Source: Bacteroidota bacterium (GTDB taxonomy: Bacteria; Bacteroidota; Bacteroidia; B-17B0; B-17BO). Taken from it: a stretch of DNA of 26,456 nt. The stretch covers positions 1 through 26,456 of the forward strand of contig JANXRU010000076.1 of NCBI GenBank assembly GCA_025356715.1, in the 5' to 3' direction. Position numbers and translations under genes: made by a program. Shown here in pieces: positions 8,506 to 15,941 of this stretch (positions are counted from its first letter, which is position 1; every line of letters begins with the position of its first letter). The notes below the pieces were generated by a model. That model had not been told where the DNA came from, ran no database searches, and worked only from the letters and a program-made list of their open reading frames with translations.

Positions 8506-10242
8506 CTAAAATAATGCGGTTAATCCTGCGTGTATTTTGCCAGTACGTAAATCAAACCCATTATTGAATTGCTTACCTATACCATAGCTCAAATTAAAAA
8601 TACCAGCTTTGGTCTCAAAATTAATTCCAGCTCCAATACTCATTGGAGTATCAGTTGTGTAACTTTGTACATTTGCATTTTCATACCAAGCGCCTTCTGC
8701 AAATAAAAATATGTTAGAGTTTTTTTCGAAAATAAATCGATATTCAAGAGTTGGAATAACATACGATGAAGCATATATGCTTTCTTCATCAAAGCCTCTT
8801 AATGTTCGCAATCCGCCTATTCGGTACAATTCATTTTTATATATCGTATTCCCAAATACACTACCAAATTGAGAAGATAATTTTAGAACGTGATTTTTTA
8901 CAATATTAATATAACCTGTTATATAACCTTCCGTTTGATACTGAGATGTTTTAAGTTCTAGAGTAGAGTATGCTATATCATTTATTTTAGGGTTTTTACG
9001 AATTTGTCTATTACCCACTGAACCTTGGAGCGTAATACTATATCCTTTGCGAGGATTAAATTTATAATCCATTTTTTCTAACACAACTGCCAACCCATAG
9101 GATTTAGTGGTAACGTCAGCGTATTCAGGCAAAACAGTAATATTTGATAATCCTGCTGTTGAAATTAAATTAGCATTTCGTTGCTTATAAAAAACTTTAA
9201 AGTGATTTAATCCACTAAAATAATAATGCAAACCAAGGGCGTTATTAATATCAATAAACGTACTGTCTTTTTTATATAACTTAATGTTATAATCAGCTCC
9301 AAATGGCAAGCCTGCAATATAAGGATAAATAACTATAGCCTTTAAATCTTGTGTTTGTGTTTGAAGGCGCCTCCAATTAATATCAAATGTTTCTCCACTT
9401 CTAAAAATAGTACTTACTAACTTTATCTTCACATCCCCCGTAATAACTGTTTTACCCTTATCGCTGGGCAATATTCCTACAATGCCATCAAATTGCGAGG
9501 CGTTTTTTTTATCCAAAAACAAATACAACTTATTTTGTTTATCAGTCAACCGTAATATAGGAGATGATTTTTCAATGGCAAATGGCAGTTGCTTTATTTT
9601 TCGAGAAACTCCTTGAAATATAGCTTCATTATAAGGCATGCCGTTTTTTATACCTAAGTACCTAAGTAAGAATTTTTGTTTAACGTTAGCCGTACCTTGC
9701 GTAATGAGACTATCTAATTTTACAAATACATTTTTTTCAACTACTAATTTTGCTTTTACCGACTCTGATGTAAACTCCAAACTATCTAATTTTGCTGTCG
9801 AAAAAGGGTATCCATTGTTTTCGTAATAGGTAATTATTTTTTCCATTAAACGCGAAACCTCGTGATATTTAAATGGTTTATTAACAAAAAAACGCTCGTT
9901 ATACCCTAACTTAGATATAATTCCCATTTCCTTTTTTTGGTATGACAAAGCAATCCATTTAAATTTTTTACCCAACACTAAATAAGCGGTATAGTTCAAA
10001 GAATCTTTAGACACACTGTCTATACTAGCAGCAATGTATCCTTCATTAATAAGCGAGAGATACACTTTATTTAATTCTTTATCTAAAAAGGAAGTGTTTG
10101 AAAAAGATTTTTTATAGGTTATTTTTTTGAAAATGGGCTGATTATCAGTATTGATAATAGTGAGTTTATAAGTGGTTTGAGCAAAGCCAACAACACTTAC
10201 TATCATGATAAGTAAAATAAAATATGTATGTTTTTTTATCAA
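8506..10242 (-). CDS. Omp85/BamA-TamA-like outer-membrane protein
   Basis: The 578-residue product has a signal peptide (1-21, ending VGFAQ). POTRA-like segments follow at about 100-175 and 176-245; the first contains YYENNGYPFSTAKLDSL, which is typical of POTRA folds. The C-terminal region (about 255-578) is a beta-barrel of the bacterial surface-antigen (D15) family, with the diagnostic RIGGLRTLRGF (474-484) and a terminal phenylalanine. Omp85 proteins insert or export proteins across the outer membrane. This one is shorter than true BamA and has fewer POTRA domains, so a TamA-like or specialised role is likelier than the housekeeping BamA. The start is TTG 10242: it gives a full signal peptide, whereas the next in-frame ATG (residue 13) would truncate it. 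A TAACTTAG near-match to the -7 box lies at 10262-10255 on the reverse strand. It heads the minus-strand cluster. Confidence 0.87.
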   Translation of the reverse strand: MIKKHTYFILLIMIVSVVGFAQTTYKLTIINTDNQPIFKKITYKKSFSNTSFLDKELNKVYLSLINEGYIAASIDSVSKDSLNYTAYLVLGKKFKWIALSYQKKEMGIISKLGYNERFFVNKPFKYHEVSRLMEKIITYYENNGYPFSTAKLDSLEFTSESVKAKLVVEKNVFVKLDSLITQGTANVKQKFLLRYLGIKNGMPYNEAIFQGVSRKIKQLPFAIEKSSPILRLTDKQNKLYLFLDKKNASQFDGIVGILPSDKGKTVITGDVKIKLVSTIFRSGETFDINWRRLQTQTQDLKAIVIYPYIAGLPFGADYNIKLYKKDSTFIDINNALGLHYYFSGLNHFKVFYKQRNANLISTAGLSNITVLPEYADVTTKSYGLAVVLEKMDYKFNPRKGYSITLQGSVGNRQIRKNPKINDIAYSTLELKTSQYQTEGYITGYINIVKNHVLKLSSQFGSVFGNTIYKNELYRIGGLRTLRGFDEESIYASSYVIPTLEYRFIFEKNSNIFLFAEGAWYENANVQSYTTDTPMSIGAGINFETKAGIFNLSYGIGKQFNNGFDLRTGKIHAGLTALF

Positions 10243-10395
10243 AAAGTCGCTCTACTAAGTTACAGTTTTTTAGCTGTTCCGTAATATGTGTCTACAACGA
10301 ATTAATCTAAAGTTTAGTACATAAACCGTATAATTTATTAATCCTTAACCAATTAAAAAATATTTGTATATTTATGATTGATTAAAATTAAACCA

Positions 10396-11496
10396 ATGAA
10401 AAAAACTTTTACCTCACTTAGTCTTTTTATATTCACTTTTGTTGCACAGGCACAAATTTCAATTACCAATACAAGTATGCCCTTATCTGGCGACACCATT
10501 CGATATAGCTCTGCAACACTTGCTTCTGTTGGTAATTACACAGCAACTGGAGCCAACTATGTATGGAATTTCAGCTCCTTAATCCCTAATTCACAAAAAT
10601 TAAGAGAGTTCAAAGCTTCTTTATCAACACCTTACGGCTTTTTCTTTTTTCCGCCAAAATATGGCGAAAAAATAACAGATACCGTTAAACTTCCAGTTGC
10701 CGTTCCAGGTATACCAACTATAACCGATATTTATAATTTCTATAAAAAAACAGCTACTGTATTTGCAGTTGAAGGACTTGGAATAAAATTAGCTGGATTT
10801 CCGGTTCCTAATTTTTATACAGATGAAGATGAATTATATAATTTTCCTTTAAATTATACCGACCGAGATTCAACTACATTTAAATTCTCTACAATTACAA
10901 GTACTCTTATTCCTTTTGTTTACAAAAAACAAGGCTACCGTATTACCGAAGCTGATGGCTGGGGAAGTATTACCACACCTTATGGTACGGATAATTGCTT
11001 AAGGGTTATAACAACTCAATATTCTATTGATACATTAAGAGGTTCCTTAACAGTTGGCACTTTTACGGTGCCATTTAATTTTGGATTTCCAAATAACCAA
11101 CGTAGTTACCAATGGTTAACAACTGGAGAGAAAATACCTTATTTAGAAGTTTCTGGCAACTTAGTAGGCACTGCTTTCACGCCTACACAAGTGAAATACC
11201 GTGATCATATACAATCTTTTGTGGGAATTAAGGAACAAGATCTAGAATTAGCCTTATCTGTATTTCCCAATCCAACCAATAATCAATTAGTGATTATTAC
11301 ACCTCAGCATCAAGGCGCCATACAAGCCGAAATGGTTAATTTACAAGGAAAAGTTGTGTTATCACAACTCTTAACTCAAAACTCAGACATAGCCAATCAG
11401 CACCTTTTAAATGTATCTGGGTTAGCAAAAGGCTTGTATGTTTTGAATTTATCAACACCAACATCTAAGCAAAGTCTAAAAATTTCAGTACAATAG
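10396..11496 (+). CDS. T9SS-exported protein of unknown function with type A C-terminal sorting domain
   Basis: From ATG 10396 the product has 366 residues. It begins with a clear signal peptide (MKKTFTSLSLFIFTFVAQAQ). The middle (about 20-285) is a beta-rich region I cannot assign to a named domain. The last 80 or so residues form a T9SS type A sorting domain: LALSVFPNPTNNQL (the VFPNP motif), a central beta hairpin, then GLAKGLYVLNLS near the end. Such proteins cross the inner membrane by Sec and the outer membrane by T9SS, and are then released or anchored. The reading frame is open six codons further up to a TTG at 10378, but that would add MIKIKP before a good signal peptide, so ATG 10396 is chosen. 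It is divergent from the Omp85-like gene. No regulator or enzyme motif is visible. Confidence 0.88.
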   Translation: MKKTFTSLSLFIFTFVAQAQISITNTSMPLSGDTIRYSSATLASVGNYTATGANYVWNFSSLIPNSQKLREFKASLSTPYGFFFFPPKYGEKITDTVKLPVAVPGIPTITDIYNFYKKTATVFAVEGLGIKLAGFPVPNFYTDEDELYNFPLNYTDRDSTTFKFSTITSTLIPFVYKKQGYRITEADGWGSITTPYGTDNCLRVITTQYSIDTLRGSLTVGTFTVPFNFGFPNNQRSYQWLTTGEKIPYLEVSGNLVGTAFTPTQVKYRDHIQSFVGIKEQDLELALSVFPNPTNNQLVIITPQHQGAIQAEMVNLQGKVVLSQLLTQNSDIANQHLLNVSGLAKGLYVLNLSTPTSKQSLKISVQ

Positions 11497-11498
11497 TT

Positions 11499-11528
11499 TT
11501 TGATTATTCAATAAAACAATTATTTTTA
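11499..11528 (+). promoter_or_regulatory. Promoter of the His/Cys-rich small gene
   Basis: TTTG (11499-11502) is separated by 18 bases from TATTTTTA (11521-11528), which matches TAnnTTTG at seven of eight positions. This fits the Bacteroidota -33/-7 layout. It sits directly after the preceding stop codon and about 25 bases before ATG 11553. Confidence 0.6.
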
Positions 11529-11552
11529 CCACAAATATTTAAAACAACCATT

Positions 11553-11864
11553 ATGAGTTCTCATCACGATCACCACGACAATCATTCTGAAGAAGCAAAA
11601 CCAGTTGCGTTTCGTACGCCTATGATTTTGGGACTTGTAACCTTATTAGCAATAGTGCTTTTAGTAAGTACTTGTGATAAAAAGCACGGTTGCTGCGAAG
11701 ACGAAACTAAATGCGAAGGCCATGCTAAACAACATGGAACTGAAGCTACAGAAGAACATTCTGAAAAAGAAACTATAGAAAAAATGGAAGAAACTGTTCC
11801 TGTTGTTACTGATACAATTGCTAAAGCTGATACAGCTCACGTTGTAGAGCACGCTGCACACTAA
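11553..11864 (+). CDS. Small single-pass membrane protein, His- and Cys-rich, function unknown
   Basis: The 103-residue product is not one I recognise. Seen: a histidine-rich start (MSSHHDHHDNHSEE), one membrane helix (about 24-43, TPMILGLVTLLAIVLLVSTC), then a cysteine/histidine cluster right after it (C43, C49, C50, C56, H59, H62) and a long acidic, Glu/Thr/Ala-rich tail ending in VVEHAAH. The pattern suggests metal binding close to the membrane, which is inference. The cysteine at the end of the helix could be read as a lipobox-like site, but the 23 polar residues before the helix argue against a lipoprotein signal. The gene has its own promoter (11499-11528) and a strong terminator (11885-11920), so it appears to be a single-gene unit despite its size. 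Codon use looks like its neighbours. Confidence 0.8.
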   Translation: MSSHHDHHDNHSEEAKPVAFRTPMILGLVTLLAIVLLVSTCDKKHGCCEDETKCEGHAKQHGTEATEEHSEKETIEKMEETVPVVTDTIAKADTAHVVEHAAH

Positions 11865-11884
11865 TAGAATTTTATTTATAATTT

Positions 11885-11920
11885 TTAAAAGCTCTGTAAT
11901 ACTAATTACAGAGCTTTTAA
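11885..11920 (+). terminator. Intrinsic terminator after the small membrane-protein gene
   Basis: A perfect 16-base stem, TTAAAAGCTCTGTAAT (11885-11900) with ATTACAGAGCTTTTAA (11905-11920), closes a 4-base loop. The 3' arm ends in a short T-run. It is symmetric enough to work in both directions. Confidence 0.8.
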
Positions 11921-12046
11921 ATTATGAAGTTAAATTTAAATTATACCAAAATAATCTGACATTATATTATACCAACACGAACCAAGCATTGCATTAAAAA
12001 ACATCTTGACACAATAACTAGGTGTAAAAATAACTGCAGGCAAAAA

Positions 12047-12066
12047 ACATAAAATATATTTTATGT
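12047..12066. promoter_or_regulatory. 20-base perfect palindrome upstream of the LytS-type kinase gene
   Basis: ACATAAAATATATTTTATGT is a perfect palindrome. It lies about 53 bases upstream of the first -7 box of the kinase gene, so it could be an operator for a dimeric regulator. In AT-rich DNA such palindromes also arise by chance. The rest of 11921-12046 shows nothing I can name. Confidence 0.35.
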
Positions 12067-12118
12067 ACGTAAACCGAACTACTACACACCCCGCTTTATA
12101 GTATCAAAATTCCCTTTA

Positions 12119-12134
12119 TATTTTTGTACATTTG
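12119..12134 (+). promoter_or_regulatory. Two abutting -7 boxes at the start of the kinase gene
   Basis: TATTTTTG (12119-12126) and TACATTTG (12127-12134) both match TAnnTTTG exactly and sit end to end. The first would start transcription at about 12131, right at the TTG start codon (12132). No clear -33 TTTG is seen. Confidence 0.45.
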
Positions 12135-15026
12135 GTTACTATCAAAACTGCTCAAAGCATACTAAGGAATTATCATCTTACAAAATTTGTATTACTTTTT
12201 GTACTATGCTTTACATTCAATCATAGTAAAGCGCAGCAACCTGCCTATTTTATATTTGGTGAAGATCAATTCAGGGGGGTTCAAATATACGACGTCATTC
12301 AAGATAAAGAATTGAATTATTGGTTTGGCACAAATGAAGGGTTATATTGTTTTGACTCATATAATTATGAAAAAATAGAATGCAGTAAGGCTAAAAGTAG
12401 TTCTGTATTTAACTTTGTAATAAATAGCTACGGCGAAATATATTGTCATAATTTAAATAATCAAATTTTTCAAATTATTGGAAAAGAATGTAAATTATTT
12501 TATGAGCTTAAAAATGATGAGATTAATTCTGATTTGAGTTTGACCATTACAAATGAAGATCATTTATTAATTGGTGGGAAAAAAATTATAGTTCTTAATC
12601 GATTTGGAAAAAAAATTAGTCAATATAATGCTGGTATTCATTTTTTTGGACAACCGTTTAAAGATTCAAAAAAATCAATTCATTTTTCATTAAATAATTC
12701 AGATTCTATAATCTCATATTCAAATGGAATTTTCAAAAAAAATAAATTATTAGTTTCATCGAAATTATCTTATAACAGTGTTTTAAAATTTTATACAATT
12801 GGATCCACTAATTATGCTTTAAACCTAAGGAATAAAGATAAATACATCTATAATCAAAATACTTATCAATTAACACTGTTACCAAAGGATACAGTATATG
12901 AGAGAAGTGAACATATAAGGATTTACGAAATTGATGGTGAAGTATGGGTTGCGGGAACATTACCAGGTGTAGTCGTAATTAATAATAAAAAGTCAATGAT
13001 TTTTTATGACAATTATTATATTTCAGATGTTTATAAAGATTACGAGGGTAATATTTTATTAAGTACGTTTGATAAGGGTATTTTAGTAATACCAAATACT
13101 CAAATACAAGATGTTATAGATCCGTTTAAAGATGATCCAGCTACTTCTCTTTTTGTGGATTCAATCCAAGGTTTATTTATTGGTACTTCAAAAGGGAGCC
13201 TCTTAAATTATAAAAATACCATTTTTTCGCCCATTAATAAAGAAGGAAAGCGTCCAATAGAAGCAATTTATGGAACTAAATACAATGATTTATTAATATT
13301 TGACGATGGTCATATTAGGGCTTTCAATAAAAAGACTAAAAAAATTATAAATATTATAGAGGCCTCATTGAAAGATGTGTCTATTAATATGAACAAAGAT
13401 TATTTTCTTGGAACTAACCGTGGTGTTATAAAAGCTAATTGGGATGGTGGAAATAAATTTTCAGTAAAAGTCATCAAAGGATTAACTAATAGAATATATG
13501 CTTTAGAATATAACTTAGTTGATAGTTGTTTGTATGCATCAACTTCAATCGGATTAACTATTTTATTTCCAAATGATTCTATTAAACAAATAGTTTATAA
13601 TAAAGAGGCTATTTTTCCTAATTATTTAAGTTATGATAACGGAAAAGTATATGCATTTACTAAAAAAAATGGCGTATTTGTATTAAAAAATGGAGAAATT
13701 ATTAGAACATTTATTCCATTAATAAATTCTAACCCTGAACCATTAAAAAAAGCCGTCATTTATCAAAATACAATTATTGCAAAATCGGCTAATGGTTTAT
13801 TGCAATTTGATATGAATGGAAAATTCTTAAAATCTATTGATGCTGTTTTTGGAATACTTTCAAAAAGAGTAATCGATTTTACAATAATTAAAAATCAACT
13901 TTGGGTTAGTCATACAGGTGGAGTTCAAATGCTAGACTTGACTAAATTAAATTCTATTAAAACAAAACCAATTATTCGAATAAACAAAATATTATTAAAC
14001 AATGAAAGTATTGATATTCATAAATTTGGAAATTTCAAAAGCGATCAAAGAAAAATACAGTTCGTTTTTTCTTCTCCAACAATTAAAAATAGAGAAACTA
14101 TTCGGTACTATTATAAGCTTGTTGGAAATGAAACGGAATGGAATAGTAATAAATATGGATCTAATGAAATTTCATATAATGCTTTAGCTTCTGGTAATTA
14201 TACGTTAATAGTAAAAGCAGGTAATCAAGGACTATACAGTGATCCTATTTCTTTTTCATTTTCTATCGCTCATCCCTATTATGAGCAATGGTGGTTTATT
14301 ACACTAATTGTCCTCATATTTTTACTTATTGTATATTTTATTTACAGATGGCAACTAAATATTCAACAAAAAAAATCTCAACAAATTAATGAATTAAATG
14401 CTTCTAAACTCACAGCTATTCAGTCACAAATGAATCCGCATTTTATTTTTAATTCACTTAACTCGATTCAAGATCTTATTTTAAAAGGTGATGTAGAGCA
14501 TTCCTATTCATATATCACCAAGTTTTCAAATTTGGTAAGACGTACTTTGAGTTATTCAGAAAAAGATTTTATTGATTTTGATCAAGAAATAAAACTATTA
14601 GAATTATACTTATCCTTAGAAAAATTAAGATTTAAAAAAGATTTTAATTATACCATCAATATTAATCATGTAGATGACGTTATGTTACCGCCACTATTGA
14701 TACAGCCATTTATCGAAAACTCATTATTACATGGATTATTACACAAAGAAGGACGGAAAATTTTAAAAATAACTTTTGAATTAAAAGACACGTTAATTTG
14801 TACGGTTGAAGACAATGGTGTTGGACGAGAAAAAGCCAAAGCTATTAAACTAAGACAACGTTCGGAACACGAATCTTTTTCAGGGAAAGCTATTCAAAAA
14901 CGTTTCGAAATTTTAAGTAATGTGTTTGAAGGTAATTTTGGATATAGATATGAAGATTTACATGAAAACAATGAAGCAATGGGGACAAAAGTAATTTTAT
15001 CAATCCCTATTAAACATAAATTTTAA
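12132..15026 (+). CDS. LytS-type sensor histidine kinase with propeller ectodomain
   Basis: The 964-residue product has a signal peptide (about 16-35, ending HSKAQ). A periplasmic region follows (36 to about 630) with Reg_prop-like blades (YWFGTNEGLYCFD, VWVAGTLPGVVVI, LFIGTSKGSLLNY), then a Y_Y_Y domain (about 640-712) and one membrane helix (720-741). The cytoplasmic kinase is of the His_kinase (LytS/YehU) family: SQMNPHFIFNSLNSIQ puts the phosphorylated histidine at H770, the N-box is PPLLIQPFIENSLLHG (853-868) and the G-box is DNGVGRE (894-900). No PAS or HAMP domain is seen. The response regulator gene follows 54 bases later and is surely its partner. The ligand is unknown; propeller-Y_Y_Y sensors in Bacteroidota often sense glycans, but no polysaccharide-utilisation genes are nearby. 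There is no ATG near the 5' end, so TTG 12132 is the only conventional start. Confidence 0.9.
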   Translation: MVTIKTAQSILRNYHLTKFVLLFVLCFTFNHSKAQQPAYFIFGEDQFRGVQIYDVIQDKELNYWFGTNEGLYCFDSYNYEKIECSKAKSSSVFNFVINSYGEIYCHNLNNQIFQIIGKECKLFYELKNDEINSDLSLTITNEDHLLIGGKKIIVLNRFGKKISQYNAGIHFFGQPFKDSKKSIHFSLNNSDSIISYSNGIFKKNKLLVSSKLSYNSVLKFYTIGSTNYALNLRNKDKYIYNQNTYQLTLLPKDTVYERSEHIRIYEIDGEVWVAGTLPGVVVINNKKSMIFYDNYYISDVYKDYEGNILLSTFDKGILVIPNTQIQDVIDPFKDDPATSLFVDSIQGLFIGTSKGSLLNYKNTIFSPINKEGKRPIEAIYGTKYNDLLIFDDGHIRAFNKKTKKIINIIEASLKDVSINMNKDYFLGTNRGVIKANWDGGNKFSVKVIKGLTNRIYALEYNLVDSCLYASTSIGLTILFPNDSIKQIVYNKEAIFPNYLSYDNGKVYAFTKKNGVFVLKNGEIIRTFIPLINSNPEPLKKAVIYQNTIIAKSANGLLQFDMNGKFLKSIDAVFGILSKRVIDFTIIKNQLWVSHTGGVQMLDLTKLNSIKTKPIIRINKILLNNESIDIHKFGNFKSDQRKIQFVFSSPTIKNRETIRYYYKLVGNETEWNSNKYGSNEISYNALASGNYTLIVKAGNQGLYSDPISFSFSIAHPYYEQWWFITLIVLIFLLIVYFIYRWQLNIQQKKSQQINELNASKLTAIQSQMNPHFIFNSLNSIQDLILKGDVEHSYSYITKFSNLVRRTLSYSEKDFIDFDQEIKLLELYLSLEKLRFKKDFNYTININHVDDVMLPPLLIQPFIENSLLHGLLHKEGRKILKITFELKDTLICTVEDNGVGREKAKAIKLRQRSEHESFSGKAIQKRFEILSNVFEGNFGYRYEDLHENNEAMGTKVILSIPIKHKF

Positions 15027-15080
15027 TCCATTGCTAAATAAAAAGAGTTGGTTCATAAAATAAATACTAGGAATTTAGAA

Positions 15081-15845
15081 ATGAATCGTACGTTTGAATT
15101 AGTGAATAAAATAAGAGCCATAATAGTAGATGATGAAGAAGGCGCTAGAGATGTGCTTGAGAATTTATTGCTCCGTTTTTGCCCATCTGTAGAATTAATT
15201 GCCAAATGCGAAAATGTATTACAAGCAGTAGAAGTGATTAAAACACAACAACCTGATTTAGTTTTTTTAGACATTGAAATGTCCAATTATTCGGGTTTTG
15301 AAATTGTTACATTTTTTAAGGAAATAAACTTTGAAATTATCTTTGTAACCGCATATGATCAATATGCCATTAGAGCCTTTGAAGTAGCCGCTATTGATTA
15401 CTTATTAAAACCAGTTGATATTGAGCGCTTAAAAAGTTCCGTTACAAGAGTTGTGCAACAACGTAATATTGAACAACAATCCCAACGCTTATCTTTATTG
15501 AGTAATACCTTAGAAAGTAAACAGCTTAAAAATATAGTAATCAGCGATAAAGGGCAGCAAAATATTGTACCCATCGAAAGCATTATTGCTATTGAAGCCC
15601 AGGAATCGTATTGTACTATTCATACTACTGATAAAACTTACATTGCCAGTAAAAACCTCAAACATTTTGAAACTGTTTTAGAAAATTTGTCGCAATTTTT
15701 CAGGGTACATAAATCTTGGCTTGTTAATACAAAATGCATTACTCAATATTCCAAATCAGACCTTACTATTCAATTAAATAATGGCTTAACAACAAAGCTC
15801 TCCAAATACAAAAAAGCAGAGTTTGAAGAGGCTATTGCTTCTTAA
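15081..15845 (+). CDS. LytTR-type response regulator
   Basis: From ATG 15081 the product has 254 residues. The receiver domain (about 10-125) has the acidic pair D17-D18, the phosphoacceptor D64 (VFLDIEM), the switch T90 and the K110 of LLKP, so all core residues are intact. A short linker leads to a LytTR DNA-binding domain (about 148-250) with FFRVHKSWLVN (206-216) and the C-terminal LSKYKKAEF typical of the family. LytTR proteins bind pairs of about 9-base direct repeats and act mostly as activators of surface or exported products. It is coupled to the kinase just upstream. An upstream TTG (15048) is in frame but would add eleven unconserved residues. The neighbouring surface-protein genes share a promoter box that may be its target (inference). 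Confidence 0.93.
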   Translation: MNRTFELVNKIRAIIVDDEEGARDVLENLLLRFCPSVELIAKCENVLQAVEVIKTQQPDLVFLDIEMSNYSGFEIVTFFKEINFEIIFVTAYDQYAIRAFEVAAIDYLLKPVDIERLKSSVTRVVQQRNIEQQSQRLSLLSNTLESKQLKNIVISDKGQQNIVPIESIIAIEAQESYCTIHTTDKTYIASKNLKHFETVLENLSQFFRVHKSWLVNTKCITQYSKSDLTIQLNNGLTTKLSKYKKAEFEEAIAS

Positions 15846-15846
15846 A

Positions 15847-15919
15847 TTTGTCCATTCCTGAACTAAATTGTCTGTTGCTGAAGAATGTTATATTTCGATA
15901 TTTAAATGCGGTATTCTTG
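15847..15919 (+). promoter_or_regulatory. Promoter region of the giant surface-protein gene, with box shared with 21012-21085
   Basis: The region contains TTTGTCCAT (15847-15855), then CTGTTGCTGAA (15872-15882), then TATTCTTG (15912-15919, seven of eight to TAnnTTTG). The same order and nearly the same spacing occur upstream of the paralogue at 21109. Within this copy TTGTCCATT and TTGTCTGTT form a direct repeat offset by 20 bases (15848 and 15868), the kind of layout a LytTR dimer could bind. An alternative reading is TTG (15868-15870), 18 bases, TATATTTC (15889-15896) as a conventional promoter; that -33 is not conserved in the second copy. Confidence 0.5.
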
Positions 15920-15941
15920 CATAAAATTAAACCTATATTTT

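Noticed and set aside
10378..10395. Extension of the T9SS cargo protein to the TTG at 10378
   Set aside because: It adds six residues before a complete signal peptide that begins naturally at ATG 10396.
15889..15896. TATATTTC with an upstream TTG at 18 bases as the only promoter of the giant gene
   Set aside because: Kept only as an alternative, because its -33 TTG is not preserved in the paralogue's promoter while the 40-base box-to-TATTCTTG/TATGTTTG spacing is.
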